This document shows, piece by piece, positions 1 to 4,167 of a stretch of 6,112 bases of DNA; position 1 is the first letter of the stretch, and each line of letters opens with the position of its first letter. The stretch is from Deltaproteobacteria bacterium. GTDB taxonomy: Bacteria > Desulfobacterota > Desulfobacteria > Desulfobacterales > JAABPS01. Location of the stretch: the NCBI GenBank assembly GCA_019309685.1, contig JAFDFT010000153.1, forward strand, positions 1 through 6,112, written 5' to 3'. The notes beneath the pieces are model-generated. The model saw only the letters and a program-made list of their open reading frames with translations, searched no databases and had not been told where the DNA came from. Made by a program: the position numbers and the translations under genes.

Positions 1-1
1 G

Positions 2-124
2 ATCCATGAAAGGGAGAGGGCCAGGACGGAAAAGAAATGGGATCTTGCGGATAAGATCAGGGATCAGTTATTATCCAAAGGAATTGCCTTGCAGGACGAT
101 AGAGTCAAACCAGAGGGTAACTAA
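2..124 (+). CDS. cysS: Cysteinyl-tRNA synthetase, C-terminal fragment (5' end outside window)
   Basis: The reading frame is open from the window edge and ends at TAA 122-124, leaving about 40 residues. They match the end of cysteinyl-tRNA synthetase: an ERxxAR...K.WxLADKIRDxLxxKGIxLxD pattern, the helical C-terminal segment that follows the anticodon-binding region in CysS. The enzyme charges tRNA-Cys with cysteine in the cytoplasm. The last residues are unusual: most CysS proteins finish with a G-T-x-W type motif, whereas this one ends in DDRVKPEGN with no tryptophan. The catalytic HIGH and KMSKS motifs would lie upstream and cannot be checked. The call rests on a short tail, so another protein with a similar helical end is possible but less likely. 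No clear terminator follows the stop codon. Confidence 0.72.
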   Translation: MHERERARTEKKWDLADKIRDQLLSKGIALQDDRVKPEGN

Positions 125-131
125 ATAGTCA

Positions 132-166
132 AGGGCGAGAGGCATGAGGTAAGAGGCTAGGGGCGG
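132..166. repeat. Degenerate 7-bp tandem array, consensus about GAGGCNA
   Basis: Five consecutive heptamers start at 132, 139, 146, 153 and 160, each resembling GAGGCNA; the clearest are GAGGCAT (139) and GAGGCTA (153). The units are diverged, so this is an eroded array or a slippage-derived tract rather than a young microsatellite. It lies just after the end of the cysS-like frame, in non-coding DNA. Confidence 0.6.
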
Positions 167-220
167 AGAAGAAAACATTAAAAAATAACGATCATGCCAA
201 AAGAGTTGATGATCCAAAAG

Positions 221-252
221 GGATTCGAGGGGTCTAGGGTCCCAGGGTTCGA
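221..252. repeat. Degenerate 8-bp tandem array, consensus about GGGTTCGA
   Basis: Four consecutive octamers start at 221, 229, 237 and 245; the first is GGATTCGA and the last GGGTTCGA, with two more diverged units between. The period (8) and sequence differ from the 7-bp array at 132-166. It is non-coding. A perfect 6-bp inverted repeat (GATCAT 190-195, ATGATC 209-214) lies just upstream. Confidence 0.55.
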
Positions 253-330
253 GTGAAATGTTTAAACCCTATAAAGAATAAAAGCTTAGCAATATGTTTT
301 TGGCGATTAGAAAAACATTAATTAAAAAAT

Positions 331-391
331 ATCGAATGATAAACACCAAATGTCGAATATCGAAGGATGATGAATTCATAAAAATCGAATT
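331..391. repeat. Cluster of TCGAA motifs in AT-rich intergenic DNA
   Basis: TCGAA occurs four times in 58 bp (332, 353, 360 and 385), far more often than chance predicts. It is mixed with related GATGAATTC and AATATCGAA words, and two GAATTC sites lie at 372 and 387. From memory, similar TCGAAT-rich tracts are common between genes in Desulfobacterota and often give rise to spurious ORF calls; a genome-wide count would test this. Confidence 0.5.
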
Positions 392-400
392 CACCCTGCT

Positions 401-473
401 TTAGGTTTTAAGTTTTAGGTGTTAAGTAGATATTTTTTGGCATTATTACACTCACCTAAAACTTAACACTTAA
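401..473. repeat. Inverted pair of 7-bp arrays (TTARGTT units) forming a 14-bp stem
   Basis: The left arm (401-428) is four heptamers of the type TTARGTT/TTARGTG. The right arm (453-473) is three heptamers of the reverse-complement type (CACCTAA, AACTTAA). Two units match perfectly across the arms, so 408-421 and 453-466 form an exact 14-bp inverted repeat around a 31-nt AT-rich spacer. A T-rich tract follows at 493-506, so it might stop transcription, but the long loop makes it a poor intrinsic terminator. Confidence 0.6.
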
Positions 474-550
474 AACGTTCGTGAAAAGACAGGTTTTTTA
501 TTTTTTAAGAAATCATCAATAATGAACAATGCCAAAAGAAGACAAGGTCA

Positions 551-1588
551 ATGAAGCCAATATATTTTCCTTATACGTTTGTTCCCGCAGAGATTGCTGA
601 AGCGGGCGCCGCCTGCTTTGATCAACTAATCGTTTGCCAGCCTTCCGGGCTGGAAGTATCCGGGCAGATGACGGAATCTGTGAAAAACGGACTACTGGAT
701 ATTCATGTACCTGTGAAAGGCGATGAAGAAAAAATACTTTCTGTCTTAAAAGATTATGAGAGATGGGCGGACGTTCATACGGATAGCCGCGGCATTCATT
801 TAGCGTTACCAAAGCATCAAAAAAACCAGGCACCTTTTTTTAATGAATCTTCTATAATGAAAATAAAAGAGGATATTCAAAGGAAAATAAACAGGACAGA
901 TAAGGCTCAGCCGGAAGCGGACCCCATTTTTGCTGCCAGGATATTTTTGCATATTGCCCATGAGTTCGATATGCAAAATCATGATATAAATCGTAGTATC
1001 CGGAAATTAGATCTAATGGAGCACGAGCTTATGCAAAACCTTCAGGGGGAAGAGGCGGTTGTTGATAAAAATGACATTGCTGAACTAACATTAAGTGCCA
1101 AAGGAGTATCCCGTGTCAATGATCCCTTCGATTTTATGATTTCAGAGCGGGTTGAAGCATGGTCAGGGTTGATGTTTCATCAATTAGAACTAAATGAAAT
1201 GCCAAGCATATTTGTTACCAGTAATCGATCTGTATTTACCTATATGATTGAAAATTCCTCTACAGGCGAAATGGTATTAAATGTTGAGAATATACCCATT
1301 GAAAAAGATAACACAGAAGAAATGCAAGGCTGGCGGAATTCCTTGATGAAAAATATCCAGAAATATGCAAGAGATCCATGGCCGGTTACAAAAGATGAAA
1401 TGATCGACGTCCCTGTTAAAAAGGGCGCTGGCAGAAAAACTTCATTGAGTGTGTATATTGTTCCAGGGGTGAATCTTCTTGATTTTTTATCCCGGTTTTA
1501 TCTGCATGCACCGGATGATTCATATTCGAAAAAAAATGACCGAAAAATCGCAAATACCCTGCTCGGTTTTTTTGAAATTCAGCCATAA
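551..1588 (+). CDS. Conserved hypothetical protein, 345 aa, unassigned
   Basis: I do not recognise a named domain. The protein looks cytoplasmic: no signal peptide, no membrane segment, only two cysteines (22 and 29) and many acidic residues. Residues 1-80 read as a mixed alpha/beta region beginning MKPIYFPYTFVP. Residues 122-170 are predominantly helical. Residues 175-345 alternate helices and strands, with a conserved-looking ERVEAWSGLMFHQ segment near 199-211 and an aromatic-rich C-terminus. The overall pattern reminds me of uncharacterised proteins seen in Desulfobacteraceae, but this is memory, not a search. The ATG at 551 is the first in frame; its best Shine-Dalgarno is the weak purine run AGAAGA at 537-542, 8 nt away. 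The gene stands alone: 426 bp of repeats precede it and the ferredoxin behind it has its own promoter. Coding confidence is high; function is unknown. Confidence 0.85.
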   Translation: MKPIYFPYTFVPAEIAEAGAACFDQLIVCQPSGLEVSGQMTESVKNGLLDIHVPVKGDEEKILSVLKDYERWADVHTDSRGIHLALPKHQKNQAPFFNESSIMKIKEDIQRKINRTDKAQPEADPIFAARIFLHIAHEFDMQNHDINRSIRKLDLMEHELMQNLQGEEAVVDKNDIAELTLSAKGVSRVNDPFDFMISERVEAWSGLMFHQLELNEMPSIFVTSNRSVFTYMIENSSTGEMVLNVENIPIEKDNTEEMQGWRNSLMKNIQKYARDPWPVTKDEMIDVPVKKGAGRKTSLSVYIVPGVNLLDFLSRFYLHAPDDSYSKKNDRKIANTLLGFFEIQP

Positions 1589-1630
1589 CCATCTAATATA
1601 ATAAATTAATAAGAATAAATGCTAATATTG

Positions 1631-1653
1631 TTAATTTTTAATAAAAAAATTAA
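1631..1653. promoter_or_regulatory. A/T-only inverted repeat upstream of the ferredoxin promoter
   Basis: TTAATTTTT (1631-1639) and AAAAATTAA (1645-1653) form a 9-bp perfect inverted repeat with a 5-nt loop. The arm composition and the position ending 7 bp before the -35 box at 1661 would fit an UP element contacting the RNA polymerase alpha subunit. It could also act weakly as a bidirectional terminator for the gene ending at 1588. Either role is inference. Confidence 0.35.
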
Positions 1654-1660
1654 AGAACAC

Positions 1661-1687
1661 TTGACTACCTTTATTGATTGGTATAAT
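1661..1687 (+). promoter_or_regulatory. Sigma70-type promoter of the ferredoxin gene
   Basis: TTGACT (1661-1666; consensus TTGACA) and a perfect TATAAT (1682-1687) are separated by 15 bp, shorter than the preferred 17. AT-rich DNA lies upstream. Transcription would start near 1694, giving a leader of about 70 nt. The leader includes a small GCGA-TTCG-TCGC hairpin (1716-1727). The position directly upstream of a gene with a strong ribosome binding site supports the call. Confidence 0.65.
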
Positions 1688-1748
1688 GAATTTGCCCGAT
1701 AATGGGAAAAATTGTGCGATTCGTCGCCATAGGTTAATTTATTTTTTG

Positions 1749-1755
1749 AAAGGAG
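1749..1755 (+). promoter_or_regulatory. Strong Shine-Dalgarno of the ferredoxin gene
   Basis: AAAGGAG sits 8 nt before the ATG at 1764. It is the best ribosome binding site in the window and fixes the ferredoxin start. Together with the near-consensus promoter it suggests high expression, as expected for a soluble electron carrier. Confidence 0.85.
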
Positions 1756-1763
1756 ACTTATAA

Positions 1764-1952
1764 ATGGCTTTTAATCCAGTTGTTGATCCAGAAAAATGTG
1801 AAGGTTGCGAGGAATGTGTTGATGTTTGTCCTACTGAAGTATTTGAAATGCAGGATGATAAATCTGTTCCTGTAAATGCGGAAGAATGTCTTGGCTGTGA
1901 TAGTTGTGTTGAAGTATGTGAGACCAACGCTATTACGGTTGAGGAAACATAA
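1764..1952 (+). CDS. 2[4Fe-4S] ferredoxin, 62 aa
   Basis: This is a small soluble electron carrier of the clostridial/bacterial 2[4Fe-4S] type. Two cluster motifs are complete: C12-x2-C15-x2-C18-x3-C22-P and C42-x2-C45-x2-C48-x3-C52. In this fold the first three cysteines of each motif plus the last cysteine of the other ligate each cubane. The second motif ends in Cys-Glu (E53) rather than the usual Cys-Pro, a substitution I believe is also seen in ferredoxins of sulfate reducers. The protein is very acidic, with no insertion between the motifs beyond the normal loop. Likely partners, inferred only from the family, are oxidoreductases such as pyruvate:ferredoxin oxidoreductase, hydrogenase or membrane redox complexes; none is encoded nearby. 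A dedicated promoter, a strong ribosome binding site and a terminator right after the stop make this a one-gene transcription unit. Confidence 0.95.
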   Translation: MAFNPVVDPEKCEGCEECVDVCPTEVFEMQDDKSVPVNAEECLGCDSCVEVCETNAITVEET

Positions 1953-1968
1953 AAAAATCTTTTCATTC

Positions 1969-2023
1969 ATTACCCCTGGCTTTTATCGAAAAACCTAAGG
2001 CCGGGGGTAATACCTTTCTTTTT
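1969..2023 (+). terminator. Rho-independent terminator after the ferredoxin gene
   Basis: The arms 1969-1983 and 1997-2011 can form a 15-bp stem with two G-U pairs and no mismatch, built around ACCCC/GGGGT and GGC/GCC blocks. The loop is 13 nt. A T-rich tract (TTTCTTTTT, 2015-2023) follows after three bases. It begins 16 nt beyond the ferredoxin stop. Confidence 0.88.
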
Positions 2024-2112
2024 GTTGATTCGATTCTTATATTATTTCTTACCTATAGTATTTATGTAAGCAATGCTGGGCCAGGCACCTGATTTAGCAT
2101 CGACGGGTTGCT

Positions 2113-3402
2113 ATGAATATCACATCACCGAACACATACCCGGAAGTAGCGCTTATCCAACAACGTCTTCAAGCGTCTAAATTGGAAGATTTGCCGCGCG
2201 CTGTAATGGGTTCCCTTAACGGTCTTCCTGTTTTGAAAATGACAACACCCGGAGATACCGTGGCGGTGGCTGTTGGAAGCAGAGGGATAAAGCATATTGA
2301 TACAATTGTTTTTCGTTGCATCCAATTTCTAAAAAATAATGGTCTCAGGCCATTCATTGTTCCCGCCATGGGAAGTCATGGCGGCGCGACATCTGCCGGA
2401 CAGAAGGCTGTTCTGGAAAAGTTCGGGATTAGTGCATCCACTATAGGAGTGCCTGTTTGTGCTGATATGGACGTTGAATGTATGGGCAAGCTCCCAGATG
2501 GCCTAAACATATACTTCTCTAAATCCGCATTGACAGCTGATCATGTTGTGGTGATTAACAGGATCAAACCGCACACGAAATTTGAAGCTGAAATAGAAAG
2601 CGGGCTTTGTAAAATGCTGACCATAGGCCTTGGTAAAGCAAAGGGTGCGGCTGAATTCCATCGATGCGCGGTAAAGCAATCTTTTAAATTAATTGAACAG
2701 GCTGCGAAGATGATTTTAAAGGACTCCGGTTTTCTTTTTGGACTGGCTTTGCTTGAGGATGGATATGGGAATGTGGCCCATGTTGAGGCAGTTGCATCTT
2801 CAGCGCTTGTGTCACGAGAGAAAGAGCTTTTGAAAAAAGCCTCCGCTATGATGGGCCGAATTCCTTTTGATTTTCTGGACATCCTGATCGTTGATTTCTT
2901 TGGAAAAGATATCAGCGGGATCGGTATGGATCCGAACATCACAGGCAGACATCGGGATATTGTGGGCGATTTTAACAAGCCCCCTAATGTCAAAAGGATA
3001 TTTGTCAGAGATTTATCACCCGGTTCAGGTGGAAATGGGAATGGTATCGGTCTTGCGGATGTAACAACCCACCGGCTCGTAAACGCGCTTGATATCGAAA
3101 AAACCTATATCAATGCTATTACCGCGGTTTCTCCGGAGAAGGTATCCATCCCTATGCATTTTGAAGATGACCGGACCTGTTTGGATGTATGTTTCAAAAC
3201 AATTGGACTGGCTTTAATGGAAGATGCGCGCATGGTAAGGATTAAAGATACCATGAGCCTTGAATACCTTGTGGCGTCCCGGGCACTTGAAAATGAGATT
3301 TCGTCAGATAGGGGTCTTAAACAGATAACGCCCTGGGCTCCGTTAACGTTTAATGAAAGTAAAAACCTGACGGATTTAGCAATTGATAGAACTGTTGGGT
3401 GA
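2113..3402 (+). CDS. LarA-like nickel-pincer racemase/epimerase homologue (DUF2088), 429 aa
   Basis: The protein belongs to the lactate racemase LarA superfamily, whose studied members use a nickel-pincer nucleotide (NPN) to racemise or epimerise 2-hydroxy acids. Length (429) matches LarA (about 424). The visible motifs are GSRGI (55-59), in the place of the LarA DxTRP loop, then MGSHGGA (86-92), IKPHTKFEAEIESGLCKM (151-168) and EFHR (181-184). From remembered LarA numbering, H89, H154, K167 and H183 line up with catalytic H108 and H174, the NPN-anchoring K184 and the Ni ligand H200; the spacings are 65, 13 and 16 against 66, 10 and 16. A glycine-rich GSGGNGNGIG stretch lies at 304-313. The changed N-terminal loop suggests a substrate other than lactate. 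No NPN synthesis genes (larB, larC, larE) occur here, so cofactor must come from elsewhere. An in-frame stop at 2095 makes 2113 the first possible ATG; its Shine-Dalgarno (GACGGG, 2102-2107) is weak. There is no signal peptide. Confidence 0.85.
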   Translation: MNITSPNTYPEVALIQQRLQASKLEDLPRAVMGSLNGLPVLKMTTPGDTVAVAVGSRGIKHIDTIVFRCIQFLKNNGLRPFIVPAMGSHGGATSAGQKAVLEKFGISASTIGVPVCADMDVECMGKLPDGLNIYFSKSALTADHVVVINRIKPHTKFEAEIESGLCKMLTIGLGKAKGAAEFHRCAVKQSFKLIEQAAKMILKDSGFLFGLALLEDGYGNVAHVEAVASSALVSREKELLKKASAMMGRIPFDFLDILIVDFFGKDISGIGMDPNITGRHRDIVGDFNKPPNVKRIFVRDLSPGSGGNGNGIGLADVTTHRLVNALDIEKTYINAITAVSPEKVSIPMHFEDDRTCLDVCFKTIGLALMEDARMVRIKDTMSLEYLVASRALENEISSDRGLKQITPWAPLTFNESKNLTDLAIDRTVG

Positions 3403-3594
3403 CCCCACCATCTTACATACAGCTTGCCTGGGAAAACTATGTGTGATATTTTTATACCTAAATTTTGCATGAAAATTGATGATAATCCTTTTCGATAAGT
3501 TATACCTCAAATAAGTGCAAATAAAATGAAAAACTTTTACTAATTACATAGGGATTAAGGGTATAGCTTAGTTTATTCATATTTTTGTATATCT

Positions 3595-3609
3595 TCTATA
3601 GTCTATAGA
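3595..3609. promoter_or_regulatory. 15-bp perfect palindrome, candidate operator
   Basis: TCTATAG and CTATAGA flank a single central T, giving two exact 7-bp half-sites. It lies about 190 bp before the 110-aa gene and just before a TATAAA box (3615-3620), so a dimeric regulator binding here could control the downstream operon. It is AT-rich enough that chance is also possible. Confidence 0.3.
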
Positions 3610-3642
3610 TGAGGTATAAATATCATTCTTTATTTACCCTCC

Positions 3643-3710
3643 GGGAAAGCCGATGATACCCCATCTTCTGCGTTATCAAGGATTCGCAGTAGATTATTAC
3701 GGCTTTACCC
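3643..3710. repeat. Nested imperfect palindrome, 68 bp
   Basis: The paired blocks from outside in are GGG 3643-3645 with CCC 3708-3710; AAAGCCG 3646-3652 with CGGCTTT 3700-3706; ATCT 3663-3666 with AGAT 3691-3694; and CTGCG 3668-3672 with CGCAG 3685-3689. These leave a 12-nt loop. A competing pairing exists: ATCAAGG (3675-3681, in the loop) is an exact complement of CCTTGAT (3709-3715). It may be a dispersed repeat or a leader RNA structure of the operon starting at 3797. Confidence 0.5.
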
Positions 3711-3764
3711 TTGATGCTTTGTCGGAGCGAAGCGTAGATCCCGTCGCCGGGGAAGCTGGAGCAC

Positions 3765-3787
3765 CCTCAACTTTCGCTCAATTGAGG
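3765..3787 (+). promoter_or_regulatory. Ribosome binding site with a possible masking hairpin
   Basis: GAGG (3784-3787) lies 9 nt before the ATG at 3797 and is the Shine-Dalgarno that fixes this start. CCTCAA (3765-3770) is an exact complement of TTGAGG (3782-3787), so an 11-nt-loop hairpin could hide it. The site also overlaps a perfect 10-bp palindrome, CTCAATTGAG (3777-3786). The stem is only 6 bp, so regulation is a suggestion. Confidence 0.45.
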
Positions 3788-3796
3788 TTATAATCT

Positions 3797-4129
3797 ATGA
3801 AACAGTATGTCATCGATGAGTTGAGGGCAACAGATTACGAGAATCTTAAAGCGTATCTAAAAGAGAAGTTCGGTTCATCTGGTGTGGGAGATATCTTTTG
3901 GATACCCCTTGACGAAAAGATCCTCACATCTGTACAGGCTGAACATGCTGAATGCCAGCCCTTTTATTTTGCCTTGGATTTGGAGCAAAATTTACTGGCG
4001 TGTGAACTTCTGGTACGAACAAAAAGTAACGTACGGTGCAATTGTATAGCCTATGCTACCCAGCATCAACGCAACTGGTTGATATCAAAGGTTGATTCAA
4101 TTTTTACGCACTTAAATATTATTACGTAA
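3797..4129 (+). CDS. Conserved hypothetical protein, 110 aa, upstream of RNase J
   Basis: I do not recognise a named family. The protein appears small, soluble and alpha/beta: helix at about 11-24, a GVGDIFWIPL segment at 29-38, helix at about 40-50, QPFYFALDL strand at 54-62, LLACELLVRT strand at 66-75, a C-N-C pair at 81-83, and an amphipathic helix at 88-105 rich in aromatic and charged residues. The four cysteines (53, 69, 81, 83) could bind metal, but the spacing does not match a standard zinc knuckle. The start has a proper Shine-Dalgarno (GAGG, 3784-3787). Only 38 bp separate its stop from the RNase J start and no terminator lies between, so the two are probably co-transcribed. That linkage makes a role near RNA metabolism possible; nothing in the sequence proves it. 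From memory, similar small proteins exist in Desulfobacterota. Confidence 0.82.
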   Translation: MKQYVIDELRATDYENLKAYLKEKFGSSGVGDIFWIPLDEKILTSVQAEHAECQPFYFALDLEQNLLACELLVRTKSNVRCNCIAYATQHQRNWLISKVDSIFTHLNIIT

Positions 4130-4167
4130 CATCAAAAAAGAGATAACAGAAGTACCGGTATTTATAC

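Larger units (their letters stand above)
125..550. other. Gene-free intergenic region made mostly of degenerate repeats
   Basis: These 426 bp separate the cysS-like tail from the next gene. I find no convincing coding frame, RNA gene or strong sigma70 promoter on either strand. The content is a 7-bp array (132-166), an 8-bp array (221-252), a TCGAA cluster (331-391) and inverted 7-bp arrays (401-473), joined by AT-rich sequence. A promoter for the gene at 551 probably lies here, but I cannot point to one. Confidence 0.6.
3403..3796. other. 394-bp gene-free region with palindromes
   Basis: I see no coding frame or RNA gene that I can name. The left part (3403-3640) is AT-rich, with a 6-bp inverted repeat AATTTT/AAAATT at 3461-3477 and a 15-bp palindrome at 3595-3609. 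The right part (3641-3790) is more GC-rich and holds a nested imperfect palindrome (3643-3710), a short CCCG-TCGC-CGGG hairpin near 3740-3751, and a possible hairpin over the next ribosome binding site. No convincing terminator for the LarA-like gene is visible. TATAAA at 3615-3620 could be a -10 box, but nothing good lies at -35. Confidence 0.5.

Noticed and set aside
246..255. GGTTCGAGTG, resembling a tRNA T-loop
   Set aside because: No acceptor, D or anticodon stems can be drawn around it, and it is explained by the 8-bp array.
132..473. Possible CRISPR array
   Set aside because: Units are 7-8 bp, degenerate and without unique spacers; no cas genes are present.
194..539. 11-bp direct repeat ATGCCAAAAGA at 194-204 and 529-539
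   Set aside because: A few matches of this length are expected by chance in 6 kb, and the flanks do not match.
522..554. A 10-codon ORF whose stop overlaps the ATG at 551 (ATGA)
   Set aside because: It has no Shine-Dalgarno and no composition suggesting a leader peptide; the overlap is likely chance.
2083..2100. A sigma54-like AGGCAC...TTAGCAT before the LarA-like gene
   Set aside because: The distance between the GG and GC elements is one base too long, and the site would start transcription at or inside the start codon.
2541..2993. Long minus-strand ORF opposite the LarA-like gene (also at 516-833, 3105-3470 and 5430-5861)
   Set aside because: They lie mostly antisense to well-supported genes, have no recognisable domains or ribosome binding sites, and read as shadow frames.
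3711..3764. GC-rich leader stretch that might be a known riboswitch
   Set aside because: I could not match it to the core sequences of c-di-GMP, cobalamin, fluoride, SAM, TPP or preQ1 riboswitches as I remember them.
3789..3794. Perfect TATAAT just before the ATG at 3797
   Set aside because: Transcription would begin within the coding region and no -35 box lies at a suitable distance; it overlaps the ribosome binding region instead.
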